Assembly (NCBI GenBank): GCA_946558465.1
Contig: CAMNTM010000018.1
Span: 1-60,254 of the forward strand
Length of the DNA: 60,254 nucleotides
Source of the DNA: an uncultured Lachnospiraceae bacterium
GTDB taxonomy: Bacteria > Bacillota > Clostridia > Lachnospirales > Lachnospiraceae
Direction of reading: 5' to 3'
The notes below the pieces were generated by a model. That model searched no databases and was not told the DNA's origin. It was given only the letters and a program-made list of their open reading frames with translations. A program made the position numbers and the translations under genes. Positions 25,421 through 34,269 of this stretch are shown piece after piece. Position 1 is the stretch's first letter. Every line of letters starts with the position of its first letter.

Positions 25421-26851
25421 CTAGTGTTCCAGTGCAACCAAATTAACCTTCATAATCTCTGTAATTCTAATTCCAAAGTTATCCTCTACTACTACTACAT
25501 CACCCTTTGCTATGCACTGCCCATTTACAAAGAGATCGACCTGTTCGCCTGCAAGCTTATCTAATACAACCAAAGAACCTTTCGTAAAATCAAGAATATC
25601 TTTAACATACTTTTTAGTTCTTCCAATCTCGACAGAAACCTCAAGAGGAACTCCCATGATGAGCTCCATATTTTCTTCCTGCTCACCTTCAAGCACAATA
25701 TCTGTATCCAGCTTCAGATTTGTCTGATTCGGAGATTGTACATGAATCATCTTCGGCTCCGGAGCCTTTTTTCTCTCCTGCATCTGATCCTGCATAGCCT
25801 GCTGCATCGTCTGCATCTGCTGCATCATCTGCTGCATCATCTGCATCTGCATCATGGAGACATCAGCACCTGCCATCGGCATCTGCTGTACTGGCTGTGC
25901 TGTCATCTGCGGTACGGCCTGTGGTGCAGTCATCTGCTGTACCGGCTGTGAAGCTGGTGCGGGCTGTGGTGTCTGCGGTGCTGATACAGGCTGTGCCGCC
26001 TGCGGCGCCGGCTCACTTACCGATACTTCGTCTGCACTCCCTGCCATAAGCTTCTCTATCTCTTCCTGTGAAAGTGTTCCGCCGCCTGACGCTGCCGGCT
26101 CGCTTGCCGCCTGCGGCGCCGGTGCTTCATCTGCTCCGCCTGCCAAAAGCTTCTCTATCTCTTCCTGTGAAAGTGTTCCACCGCCTGACGCTGCCGGCTC
26201 ACTTGCCTCCTGCGGCGCTGGTGCCGCTTCCGCACCTTTGGTAACGTCAATAATCTGATCCTCCGGCAGAAAGCCTCTTACCAAACCTTTCGCAAGCTCC
26301 ATAGGCATAACATTAAAGAACTCACTTTCTAGTTTATCCGCAATCTTAAGCGTAAAACCAACAACAACCTTCGGAAATTCGTCTATAAAATATTTATCAA
26401 TAAATTCCTGCTCATCCTTCACCTCAAACGAAATAGGTGTGGATATATTTACCATTCTTCCCAGGAATTCGGACAGTGCCGTAGAGGACGCCCCCATCAT
26501 CTGATTCATAACCTCGCAGACGGCGCTGATGTTAATTTCATTCAGCTCAAAATCCTCATCAGGCACCTCCATGCCCATAAGCATCTCTACGATTACTTTC
26601 ACATCATGCCTTTTAAGGAGCATGACGTTATCTCCCTCCAAACCAGCAACATAGGTAATTTCCACTCCAACAGCCGGCTCTACCTTGTCCATCTTAAAAT
26701 CTTCTTTGGCTACAACATTTACAACAGGCGTCGTAATGTCTACCCTGGCATTCAGCATTGTGGAAACCGCTGTAGCCGAGGCGCCAAGACTGATATTCAG
26801 TATTTCGCCTATGGCATCTATTTCCAATTTACTAAAGCATTCAGAAACCAT
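25421..26851 (-). CDS. fliY: FliY, switch protein with CheC-type phosphatase and FliN domains
   Basis: 476 aa. Residues 1-200 are a CheC-like phosphatase with both active-site helices intact (GEILNISLGASATAVS and CEVMNQMMGASSTALS). Residues about 395-470 are a SpoA/FliN domain (MGVPLEVSVEIGRTKKYVKDIL). The 190-residue linker is unusual: two copies of a 33-residue repeat (99 bp, about 26019-26216), each with LSQEEIEKLL-AG, plus a Gln/Met/Pro-rich tract. LSQxEIDxLL is the CheY-P-binding peptide normally at the N terminus of FliM/FliY. FliY joins the C-ring and removes phosphate from CheY-P. RBS AAGGAGAG. No separate fliN is present. Confidence 0.93.
   Translation of the reverse strand: MVSECFSKLEIDAIGEILNISLGASATAVSTMLNARVDITTPVVNVVAKEDFKMDKVEPAVGVEITYVAGLEGDNVMLLKRHDVKVIVEMLMGMEVPDEDFELNEINISAVCEVMNQMMGASSTALSEFLGRMVNISTPISFEVKDEQEFIDKYFIDEFPKVVVGFTLKIADKLESEFFNVMPMELAKGLVRGFLPEDQIIDVTKGAEAAPAPQEASEPAASGGGTLSQEEIEKLLAGGADEAPAPQAASEPAASGGGTLSQEEIEKLMAGSADEVSVSEPAPQAAQPVSAPQTPQPAPASQPVQQMTAPQAVPQMTAQPVQQMPMAGADVSMMQMQMMQQMMQQMQTMQQAMQDQMQERKKAPEPKMIHVQSPNQTNLKLDTDIVLEGEQEENMELIMGVPLEVSVEIGRTKKYVKDILDFTKGSLVVLDKLAGEQVDLFVNGQCIAKGDVVVVEDNFGIRITEIMKVNLVALEH
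26019..26216 (-). repeat. two-copy 99-bp in-frame repeat within fliY
   Basis: The segments beginning CTGCCATAAGCTTCTC (26041) and CTGCCAAAAGCTTCTC (26140) are near-identical and exactly 99 bases apart. Each encodes a Ser-Gly-Gly-Gly-Thr hinge, one LSQEEIEKL motif and an Ala/Pro/Glu spacer. Differences are mostly third-position, so the copies have been kept under selection or are moderately old. Confidence 0.85.
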
Positions 26852-26890
26852 AATAAATTTTCTCTCCTTCCAGGGAAATTACCCTAACTT

Positions 26891-27331
26891 CTATTTTCCA
26901 ATCTCCAACGCCTTCTGCGCCATCATTTTCATCGCATTAAATGCTGTAATATTCGCCTCATAGGACCTGGTAGCAGCCATGCCGTCTATCGTCTCCTTTA
27001 CCGGATCTACATTCGGCATCATAACATAACCCTCTTCGTTCGCATCTGGATGATCCGGATCATAGACAGGATTCAAATCTCTCTGATCTTCTATAATCTC
27101 TGTCACCTTAACACCGCCTTTGGAAGCTGTTCTATTTAAAGCACTATTGAATCTCGTACGGAAAGATGTTGTCGGTACTTCCTGGAGTACTACCATCTTC
27201 CTCCGGTAAGGACCTCCGCTCTCCGTCCTTGTTGTCTCTGTATTTAACAGATTCTGAGCCGCAACGTCCAGTCTCTGCCTCTGAGCCGTCAATCCTGACG
27301 CGCTGATATCAAATGAACTTAAAAAAGACAT
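26891..27331 (-). CDS. flgC: FlgC, proximal rod protein, at a displaced position
   Basis: 146 aa. N-terminal FDISASGLTAQRQRLDVAAQNLLNTETTRT and C-terminal PNVDPVKETIDGMAATRSYEANITAFNAMK are standard FlgC. It builds the rod with FlgB and FliE. In most bacteria flgC lies between flgB and fliE; here those two are adjacent at 39.5-40.2 kb with no room for it, and flgC sits 12.5 kb downstream between cheY and fliY in the same operon. Confidence 0.95.
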   Translation of the reverse strand: MSFLSSFDISASGLTAQRQRLDVAAQNLLNTETTRTESGGPYRRKMVVLQEVPTTSFRTRFNSALNRTASKGGVKVTEIIEDQRDLNPVYDPDHPDANEEGYVMMPNVDPVKETIDGMAATRSYEANITAFNAMKMMAQKALEIGK

Positions 27332-27346
27332 AAATATCCCTCCAAA

Positions 27347-27706
27347 CTAGCCCAGGATTTTTTTCACCGTAGACAGGATACGTTCTGGCTTAAAAGGTTT
27401 AACAATAAAATCTTTTGCGCCTGACTTAATAGAATCCATTACCATTGTCTCCTGTCCCATAGCAGAACACATAACAATAGTAGCGTTCGGATCCATCCCT
27501 TTAATCTCCTTCAAGGTCTCCAGTCCATCCTTGTTGGGCATTGTAATATCCATAAATACAAGATCTGGTTTTTCAGCACTATACATCTCGACAGCCTTCG
27601 CGCCGTCCTCTGCTTCTACAAGGTCAGTATACCCTGCCTGCGTCAAAGTAGTCTTCAACATCATCCTCATAAATGCTGCATCATCCACCAACATAATTTT
27701 AGCCAT
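27347..27706 (-). CDS. cheY: CheY, chemotaxis response regulator
   Basis: 119 aa single receiver domain. Acidic pair in MLVDDAAFMR, phospho-acceptor in PDLVFMDITMPNKDG, conserved Thr/Ser and Lys in the IVMCSAMGQ and FIVKPF segments. Phosphorylated by CheA (not in window), it binds FliM/FliY at the switch. It is encoded inside the switch-gene block next to fliM and fliY. Confidence 0.95.
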   Translation of the reverse strand: MAKIMLVDDAAFMRMMLKTTLTQAGYTDLVEAEDGAKAVEMYSAEKPDLVFMDITMPNKDGLETLKEIKGMDPNATIVMCSAMGQETMVMDSIKSGAKDFIVKPFKPERILSTVKKILG

Positions 27707-27778
27707 ATTTCTTTACCTCACTTTTTTATTTTCATTGTAATTTATATACTCAGATAATCCATTTGATTTATCTGGTAA

Positions 27779-28795
27779 TTATACCGCCACATCTTTTTTC
27801 GGTTCCAATATGCGATTTTCGATTTTAACTGCAACATTCTTATTATGTACACCCAGCTGTCCATTGAACCACGGCTGTCCCTCTATATACAGAGAAATCG
27901 GCGAGTTCTGCGGTTTGTTCAAATCAATCACATCTCCAATATGAAGATTATAAACATCATCTAAGTTCAGCTTAGCCACACCAAGCTGAGCCATAACATT
28001 CATCTTAGACTCTTTGATACTTTCCATAATATCATCATAATTATTATGAATTGCCTGGCCTTTATTCGCCAGATGCTTGGTCTTATCTATAATCTCAAAT
28101 ATATTACTTAAAAGGGTTCCTGGAATACAGATATCCAATATCCCCTCGATTTCACCCATCTGAAGCTTCAGCATAACGATAACAACAGTCTCATCTACAC
28201 TGATTCCCTGGAACATACTGGGGTTTTCTTCAATCCGTTCAAAATGTATGTCAAAATCAATATAATTCGCCCACACATCTGATGTAATCGCAACCAGATA
28301 GCGAATAATCTTTGCATACAGCTCCAGTTCAATAGAGGTATACGTGTAAGCTATATCAATAGACAAATCTGTACCCGTTCCACCCAGCATCCTGTCAATC
28401 ATCGCTCCCATAAGTGCAGGAGCAATATGAAATACCATTGGAGGATTATTTACATTATCATGTAAATCTACATTCGCAAGTGTAAGCACATCTGACTCAT
28501 GCAGCGCATTCCCAAATTCATAATACCTCTGTTCCTCAACACCCATGACCTCTACTTCACTTGCGACACGGAACAAACCGTTAATCTGTGATGCCGCAAC
28601 CCTGCAGTAATTATCATAAATGCTTTGGAGCATCTTAAGTTTATCTTTTGTGTATTTCTTTGGACTATAGAAATCATACTTTCTATGTTCCTTCTCAGTC
28701 TTCTTCGGCTCCTCCGGCGCACCTCCCGTGTCACCGCCATTCTGCATCGAATTCAGCAGCGCGTCTATCTGACTTTGCGATAATACATCTGCCAT
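27779..28795 (-). CDS. fliM: FliM, flagellar motor switch protein
   Basis: 338 aa. The N terminus VLSQSQIDALLNSM is the CheY-P-binding peptide; the middle domain is CheC-like but without phosphatase residues; the C-terminal SpoA domain includes DVIDLNKPQNSPISLYIEGQ. Forms the C-ring with FliG and FliY. It follows motB directly; fliL, often found between, is absent. Confidence 0.96.
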   Translation of the reverse strand: MADVLSQSQIDALLNSMQNGGDTGGAPEEPKKTEKEHRKYDFYSPKKYTKDKLKMLQSIYDNYCRVAASQINGLFRVASEVEVMGVEEQRYYEFGNALHESDVLTLANVDLHDNVNNPPMVFHIAPALMGAMIDRMLGGTGTDLSIDIAYTYTSIELELYAKIIRYLVAITSDVWANYIDFDIHFERIEENPSMFQGISVDETVVIVMLKLQMGEIEGILDICIPGTLLSNIFEIIDKTKHLANKGQAIHNNYDDIMESIKESKMNVMAQLGVAKLNLDDVYNLHIGDVIDLNKPQNSPISLYIEGQPWFNGQLGVHNKNVAVKIENRILEPKKDVAV

Positions 28796-28821
28796 CCTAA
28801 ACTCCTACCTTCATTTCTTTA

Positions 28822-29580
28822 TTACCGGTTCATCTGCTCGTAATATTCCTCGAGGCTTTGTTCCACAGAATCGGACTTTGTAATCAATAACTCTACTCTT
28901 CTATTCTTTGCTCTGTTCTCTGCCGTATCAAAAGGTGCAATCGGCCTAAACTGACCATATCCAACGGAAACTATTCTCTCCGGTGAAAGATTTGTCCGAA
29001 CCTGTACATATGCCGCAACTCTCGCTGCTCTCTCCGCTGAAAGAACACGGTCACTCTCCGGCTCATTCTGAACATTCGGATCTGCCTGGGCAGTGTGTCC
29101 CAGCACCTGAATCTCCTTTACAGAATCACTGACACCGGAGACAATTGTAGAAAACTGCCCCAAAATAGACTGGCCGCCTTCTTTAATAATAGAACTGTCG
29201 CCATCAAAAAACACATTATCCTGGAAGGTAATAAATGTATAGCCGTCTCCCTTAAACAGCTCTACCTGCCCCTCCAGCCCTGCTTCTTCAACAGCCTTTT
29301 TCAGGCTTTCAAACAGTTCATCAAATTCATCCATATCCAGCTGATCGGTGTCCACGCCTCCGGGGACTTCATCATTCGCATCTAGATCCGGATTTTCTGC
29401 TATCTGAGAAACCTCTTTCGCATCCGGATTAAAGCTTTTTACTACCTGTATCCACTTTGCCTGATCTACTGTTGAAATAGAGTATAAGAGTACAAAAAAA
29501 CACAATAACAGTGTAACTAAATCACCGTACGTATCCATCCAGTTGGCTCCGCCCTCCGGTGCTTTACCTCTCTTCTTCAT
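28822..29580 (-). CDS. motB: MotB, stator peptidoglycan-anchoring subunit
   Basis: 252 aa. NWMDTYGDLVTLLLCFFVLL contains the ion-binding Asp at the start of the single membrane helix. The OmpA-like domain (about 150-245) has GHTAQADPNVQ and ENRAKNRRVELLI for peptidoglycan binding. Partner of MotA, whose gene ends 3 bases before this start. Confidence 0.96.
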   Translation of the reverse strand: MKKRGKAPEGGANWMDTYGDLVTLLLCFFVLLYSISTVDQAKWIQVVKSFNPDAKEVSQIAENPDLDANDEVPGGVDTDQLDMDEFDELFESLKKAVEEAGLEGQVELFKGDGYTFITFQDNVFFDGDSSIIKEGGQSILGQFSTIVSGVSDSVKEIQVLGHTAQADPNVQNEPESDRVLSAERAARVAAYVQVRTNLSPERIVSVGYGQFRPIAPFDTAENRAKNRRVELLITKSDSVEQSLEEYYEQMNR

Positions 29581-29583
29581 ATC

Positions 29584-30411
29584 CTACCCCTCTTCTTTTC
29601 CCTTCTTACCTTTTTTGCCTGCCGGTGCTGCATCCGGGTCAAGAATCTTCTGGCGGGCCTTCTGAGAAACATATGTAACCAGCTTCTCCTTCAGGAATTT
29701 CGGATTATCTCCTGCCTGAATTGCCAGGATACCCTCTATCATAATCTGCTTATATAACAGTTCTTCTTCATTTCTGATTCTAAGCTTTTTTGCTATCGGT
29801 GAGAAAATCAAATTCGCCAAAATACAGCCATAAAAGGTTGTGATAAGCGCTGTCGCCATCGCCGGACCAATTTCACCTGCACCACCCTCATCCAGATTCA
29901 TGCCCTTCAGCATATTTACCAGTCCGACAAGGGTACCAATCATACCAAACGCCGGAGAATACGCCGATGCCTTTTCATAGATTCCGATACACTCTTCATG
30001 TCTCGCAGCCATAGCATCTACATCATTTTCCAGAAGCGAACGAACCTCTTCCGGTTCGGTTGCATCTACAATCAACATAATTCCCTGCTTAAAGAACAAA
30101 TCGTCAAGCTCATTCGCTTTCTCCTCAAGTGCAAGCAGACCGTTCTTTCTCGCCAGCTGTGCCATCTCTTCAAGCGTATTCACAAGCTCTGCTATATTAT
30201 ACTTATTTCCCTGAAGCAGCATCTTAAAATGACTTAGCATGGTCTTCAGAAGACCAAGCGGGTAACTTGCAATTACCGCTGCAAGTGCACCGCCCACAAC
30301 AATTGCAACAGAGGGACCATCCCAGAAGTTCCCCAATTTCGCAGGACCGATACTGACAAATACAATCAATACCGCTCCTATCACTATACCTAAAATACTA
30401 GTAATATCCAC
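29584..30411 (-). CDS. motA: MotA, stator ion-channel subunit
   Basis: 275 aa with four membrane helices (about 3-22, 30-50, 152-175, 185-208). Contains the ExxG-PALG-like YSPAFGMIGTLVGLVNMLK segment, and a basic C-terminal tail rich in Lys/Gly. Begins at GTG with AGGCGGTGA upstream. Couples ion flow to torque on FliG. Confidence 0.96.
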   Translation of the reverse strand: MDITSILGIVIGAVLIVFVSIGPAKLGNFWDGPSVAIVVGGALAAVIASYPLGLLKTMLSHFKMLLQGNKYNIAELVNTLEEMAQLARKNGLLALEEKANELDDLFFKQGIMLIVDATEPEEVRSLLENDVDAMAARHEECIGIYEKASAYSPAFGMIGTLVGLVNMLKGMNLDEGGAGEIGPAMATALITTFYGCILANLIFSPIAKKLRIRNEEELLYKQIMIEGILAIQAGDNPKFLKEKLVTYVSQKARQKILDPDAAPAGKKGKKGKEEG

Positions 30412-30435
30412 GTTATCTTCACCGCCTAACCTTTT

Positions 30436-30633
30436 TTATCTATCTGTATGATAACAATGAATCTTTCCATTGTATTCAATTGTTTTCTTAATTATTTCTT
30501 CTGCACTCTCTTTTACGATATAAAACTTTCCATTCATCATGATAATCTTTGACTCAGGAATCAGCTCTACCGCCTCAATCTGTGCACAATTCAGCAGAAT
30601 CTGTTGATTATTTAGCTTAGTCAGCACTATCAT
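30436..30633 (-). CDS. flbD: FlbD family protein
   Basis: 65 aa from the ATG at 30633, chosen because GAGGAAGTG precedes it. The phrase MIVLTKLNNQQILLNCAQIEAVELIPESKI belongs to the FlbD family of short flagellar-operon proteins, whose Firmicute members (SwrD type) help power the motor. It lies between flgE and motA, the usual place. Confidence 0.88.
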   Translation of the reverse strand: MIVLTKLNNQQILLNCAQIEAVELIPESKIIMMNGKFYIVKESAEEIIKKTIEYNGKIHCYHTDR

Positions 30634-30724
30634 AACACACTTCCTCACACTTTTCAAACGCAACCGGGATATTACCTAAATATCCCGGTATGCATTTTAT
30701 TTTACATCAATTCTGTTTCAAGAC

Positions 30725-31990
30725 TTATCGTTTCATATTTACAAGCTCCGCAAGCATCTCATCTGTAACTGTGATAATCTTGGAATTCGCCTGGAAACCT
30801 CTCTGACATGTAATCATGTTGGAAAACTCGTTCGCAACATCTACATTCGCCATCTCAAGATATCCACCCATAATCTTTCCGGAAGGTCCTCCATTCGGCT
30901 TCATGGCACCTACATCACCCGCATTGGCTCCCGGCGTGTAGTAGTAACCGCTTGCTTTCTCAAGGCCGTTCGGATTCTCTACTGTAACAAGTGCAATCTG
31001 GCCGATTGCAATCGTACGGTTCTGCTTATCAACACCAATAATCGTTCCGTCTTCGTTAATCTTATAGCTCTGAATCTCATACTGTCTTCCTGTACCCGGA
31101 TCCACCGGAATACGAAGAGCGGATAACTCATCTGCATACTGTGCCTGCGTACCGGCAACACGATCCTTTCCATCAACAGTCGTTGCCCCTGCTCCCAAAA
31201 TACCCTGGACTACAGCTGCATTGGCATCCGGGCCGACCGCATTTCTGGTAACAGTCCAGTTGACCGTCGGGTTAGCTCCATCCTGATAATCACTGAACTC
31301 AACACTATAACCTGCAAGTACTCCCGGAGGAGTTGATGTCGTACTTGTAGCAGCTGAAATCCAATCATTTACCTGATCCTGAAGAGTTGTCTGTTTACTC
31401 TTATAGGAAGTACCGCCAATTGTAATTGTATACTCTCCTGTCGTTGCATCTGGTCCCGTTACTCCTACTGCTATTCCATCTTTTGTATAGGTAGCCTTAG
31501 AAGCCGGAGTCTCCGGAATTCCCGTCCCGTCCACCAATGCATACCCATATACATAGCTTCTCTGGTCATCTACCAGATATCCATTATTATCTACGCGGAA
31601 GATACCTACCCTTGATAAGTATAAGCCTGAATCTGCTACATTCGTAAAGGAACCGTTTACCATATTACCTACCAGGAAGAAGCCTGTACCGTCAATCATA
31701 CAATCTAACGGATTAGAGGAAGGTGACGGTGCACCTGTTCCAAATTCAGTCGTAATAGAGGAAAGCTGAGAACCGTATCCAACCTGGGACGCATTACGTC
31801 CGCCGGCTGCTCCTGCCATTACACTTCCTCCTGAACCGTTTATAGAATTTGCATACATAGAATCCTGGAAATTGTAGCTATAGGATTTGAATCCCCATGT
31901 ATTTACGTTTGCAATATTATTACCGATTACATCCATCTTTGACTGATGGCTCTTAAGTCCAGCAACTGCTGCAACCATTGATCTGACCAT
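30725..31990 (-). CDS. flgE: FlgE, flagellar hook protein
   Basis: 421 aa. N terminus VAAVAGLKSHQSKMDVIGNNIANVNTWGFK is the axial-protein signature; C terminus LEMANVDVANEFSNMITCQRGFQANSKI is typical of FlgE. The central domain carries Thr/Ala/Asp-rich hook surface loops. Polymerises into the hook under FlgD, with length set by FliK, all encoded upstream in the same operon. Confidence 0.95.
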   Translation of the reverse strand: MVRSMVAAVAGLKSHQSKMDVIGNNIANVNTWGFKSYSYNFQDSMYANSINGSGGSVMAGAAGGRNASQVGYGSQLSSITTEFGTGAPSPSSNPLDCMIDGTGFFLVGNMVNGSFTNVADSGLYLSRVGIFRVDNNGYLVDDQRSYVYGYALVDGTGIPETPASKATYTKDGIAVGVTGPDATTGEYTITIGGTSYKSKQTTLQDQVNDWISAATSTTSTPPGVLAGYSVEFSDYQDGANPTVNWTVTRNAVGPDANAAVVQGILGAGATTVDGKDRVAGTQAQYADELSALRIPVDPGTGRQYEIQSYKINEDGTIIGVDKQNRTIAIGQIALVTVENPNGLEKASGYYYTPGANAGDVGAMKPNGGPSGKIMGGYLEMANVDVANEFSNMITCQRGFQANSKIITVTDEMLAELVNMKR

Positions 31991-32031
31991 TTTTCATTAC
32001 TTCCTTTCTTCTTATTTCTTCTGCTGTCATT

Positions 32032-32054
32032 GTATCTGCAAGTCATACAGATAC
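32032..32054. other. small stem-loop upstream of flgE
   Basis: GTATCTG (32032-32038) and CAGATAC (32048-32054) form a perfect 7-bp stem with a 9-base loop in the 87-base gap before flgE, the largest gap in this part of the operon. There is no U-run after it on the minus strand, so it is not a terminator. It may be an RNA processing or stability element. Confidence 0.35.
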
Positions 32055-32077
32055 GAAACCTCCATAAATGGTCCGGC

Positions 32078-32482
32078 TTATATTAAGACAGCACTGTCAA
32101 TATTCGTAAAGATATTTTCTTTCATCTCTGCACCGGACATCGTCGTCACCACGATATTGTTCGGGACATTTACAATGAATGCTCCGCTCTTTCCGATAAC
32201 AACTACATCTCTTGCACCCTTTGCCTGTGCTTTTTCTACCGCCTTATTTAAGTCCTGCATAAGGCTGTCTGTCATCTCAATTCCGCGCTCCTGCACTCTG
32301 AGTGCAGCATGCTTGGAAAACTGAATTGACTGGGGTTTGTTTACTTCTTTTTGAAGAAGCTCTGCAAACTGTACGTTGTTACCTGAGCCCGCCCTTGTCT
32401 GCAAGCCCGCCTGTGCGTGCTTAAGCTTAAGTGCTCCGGCATTCGTAATCTGATTCACATTATTACTATCCATGTTCATCAT
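32078..32482 (-). CDS. flagellar operon protein of the TIGR02530 type
   Basis: 134 aa. The segment IQFSKHAALRVQERGIEM and GARDVVVIGKSGAFIVNVPNN...TTMSG match the conserved but poorly understood flagellar operon protein found between flgD and flgE in Firmicutes. Role unknown; hook assembly is implied by its place. RBS GGAGG. Overall small and soluble. Confidence 0.85.
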   Translation of the reverse strand: MMNMDSNNVNQITNAGALKLKHAQAGLQTRAGSGNNVQFAELLQKEVNKPQSIQFSKHAALRVQERGIEMTDSLMQDLNKAVEKAQAKGARDVVVIGKSGAFIVNVPNNIVVTTMSGAEMKENIFTNIDSAVLI

Positions 32483-32497
32483 TGATGCACCTCCGGC

Positions 32498-33025
32498 TTA
32501 TGCATTCTCCTCTTTCTTTTCTTCCGGAACTTCACCAACAGCCATTACTTGGGACAGCTCATATTTCTTGCCGTTTACATATACAGATGTTGCACCCGTA
32601 AGGTCTACTCCTGTCACGACTCCCTTTATGGTATCTATTTTGGCCTTGCCTTCTTCGTCCTTTACTTCCTTGCCATCCTTGTCTTTAACCGGAACGGCGA
32701 TTGTAACTTCCTTACCGAGAAGACCCGTTGAGTATGTCGTCAAGGTTACTGTTGAAAGATTATTTGTTACTGTTGAAAAATTAGCAATTGCATTGGACAG
32801 CTGTGTCATGGCACTCATAGAAGACATCTGTGTCATCTGATTCATCATCTCGCTGTTGTCCATAGGATTTGTCATATCCTGGTACTGAAGCTGTGCCGCC
32901 ATGAGCTTCCAATAATCATCTGTCGTCATCGTATTGCTTGAGGCTGCGGACGATTGTGTTGCCTTTTCACTGTCATAGATATATTGCGCCGCATTACTCA
33001 TTAGATTTGTTGACTCTACTGGCAT
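32498..33025 (-). CDS. flgD: FlgD, hook-cap scaffolding protein
   Basis: 175 aa. The N-terminal DDYWKLMAAQLQYQDMTNPMDNSEMMNQMTQMS region is the FlgD signature (LxxQLxxQDPxxPxDxxE). The C-terminal half is short compared with proteobacterial FlgD, which carries extra beta domains. It caps the growing hook. Next to fliK and the TIGR02530-type gene. Confidence 0.95.
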   Translation of the reverse strand: MPVESTNLMSNAAQYIYDSEKATQSSAASSNTMTTDDYWKLMAAQLQYQDMTNPMDNSEMMNQMTQMSSMSAMTQLSNAIANFSTVTNNLSTVTLTTYSTGLLGKEVTIAVPVKDKDGKEVKDEEGKAKIDTIKGVVTGVDLTGATSVYVNGKKYELSQVMAVGEVPEEKKEENA

Positions 33026-33057
33026 CTTTTCTAATCTCCTTCTTTCTTTTTACAAGC

Positions 33058-34218
33058 CTAACCTGCCAATCCTAAGCGGAGCTTTTGAAGAAACTGCTCT
33101 GCATCTTCTGCATCCTGAGGCTTTGTATTCCCCTTCTGCTGCTCCTGCTCGTCGTTCTGATTGCTCCTCTGATTCTCATCTCTGGTTTGATTCAGATAAT
33201 CACTTTCCTGCTTATCTACAATAATTGTAGTAGTTTCACCTAAATTTTTCTCAATTACCTGGCCGAGCTCTCCAGCATTCCTTCCCATCATCTCAAAGGT
33301 CCTTTTCTCTGAACACATGATAGAGATCGTTGCCTGCCCTTCCTGATACAGAATCTTTACCGCAATCTTTCCGAGGTTCGCCGGTTCGATATGTATCTCG
33401 AATTCCCGGACTCCTTCAGACATCTTTGCCATAATCTGGTCTGTTACCTTTGCTGGAAGCTCCTCCGGCTCCGGCACCTGCATTCTTACCGGTTCCGGCA
33501 GCTTTGTTTCCTGTACCTCCGGTTTTCCTGAGGTCCCTGCTGTCTGAACCTGTACTGCTTGTTCTGCTCCTCTGCTGTCTGTCTGAGTCATCTCCTGCTT
33601 TTTCTGCCCATCTGTCTTTTTCTGAACTGATACAGCCTCCGCTTTCGGCTCATTCTTAGAAATCTGTACATTCTCTTCTGCCTGTGTCCTCTGAACCGAA
33701 TCTGCCGGGACCTGCACCGCTTCTGCTGTCTGCATCTCTTCTGCTGCATCTGTCTGCACTGTACCTGCTGCTTCAATATTCTCTGTCTGCAGTCCGTTGT
33801 CATCGACTATCTGCATCTCCGGCATTACAACATCTGTTTCCGGCTCTGCCTGAATCATGTCCGGCCGGATGTTCTGACTCATCTGGTATGCTGCCAGTAA
33901 GCCTTCTGCCTGAAGCTTTCTGTCTTTACCTGACTCGTTTTCCAAATCCTTTACTTCTTCAGAATCCTTTACTTCTTCAGAATCCTTTACTTCTTTCGAA
34001 TCTTTTACTTCCTTAGAGTCCTTCGTCCCTTTGGAGTCCTCTGCAGACTCGGTTTTTTTATCCTGCTTTGTATCCTTTGATACTTCTCGGCCGTCATCCT
34101 GCTGCCCCTGAAGAAGCTTTTTAAAATCATCAGTTACTGCCTTCGTCTGGCTAGCTGCTTTGGCTCCTTCTGTAGAACGAACATTTACATCCATCATCTT
34201 TACACTCATCTGAGCCAT
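33058..34218 (-). CDS. fliK: FliK, hook-length control protein
   Basis: 386 aa. A Gln/Glu/Ala-rich disordered N-terminal ruler (1-265) is followed by the conserved FliK/Flg_hook C-terminal domain (about 265-345) with EFEIHIEPANLGKIAVKI. It measures hook length and triggers the FlhB switch. The ruler holds four tandem KDSxEV hexapeptides encoded by 18-bp repeats. Full length for a Firmicute FliK. Confidence 0.92.
   Translation of the reverse strand: MAQMSVKMMDVNVRSTEGAKAASQTKAVTDDFKKLLQGQQDDGREVSKDTKQDKKTESAEDSKGTKDSKEVKDSKEVKDSEEVKDSEEVKDLENESGKDRKLQAEGLLAAYQMSQNIRPDMIQAEPETDVVMPEMQIVDDNGLQTENIEAAGTVQTDAAEEMQTAEAVQVPADSVQRTQAEENVQISKNEPKAEAVSVQKKTDGQKKQEMTQTDSRGAEQAVQVQTAGTSGKPEVQETKLPEPVRMQVPEPEELPAKVTDQIMAKMSEGVREFEIHIEPANLGKIAVKILYQEGQATISIMCSEKRTFEMMGRNAGELGQVIEKNLGETTTIIVDKQESDYLNQTRDENQRSNQNDEQEQQKGNTKPQDAEDAEQFLQKLRLGLAG
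33950..34021 (-). repeat. four tandem 18-bp repeats in fliK
   Basis: Units at 33950-33967, 33968-33985, 33986-34003 and 34004-34021; the first two are identical (TTTACTTCTTCAGAATCC as read on the plus strand) and the others diverge by two to four bases. Each adds six residues (KDSxEV) to the FliK ruler, so copy-number change would alter ruler length in frame. Confidence 0.9.
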
Positions 34219-34269
34219 CTTTATCTCCTCCTTTCTTCATATTATATATAGTAATCTGCAAATGCAGTA

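Noticed and set aside
25854-26258. Plus-strand open frame rich in Cys, Ala and Gly over fliY
   Set aside because: It arises from the repeated Ala/Pro/Gln linker of fliY read backwards.
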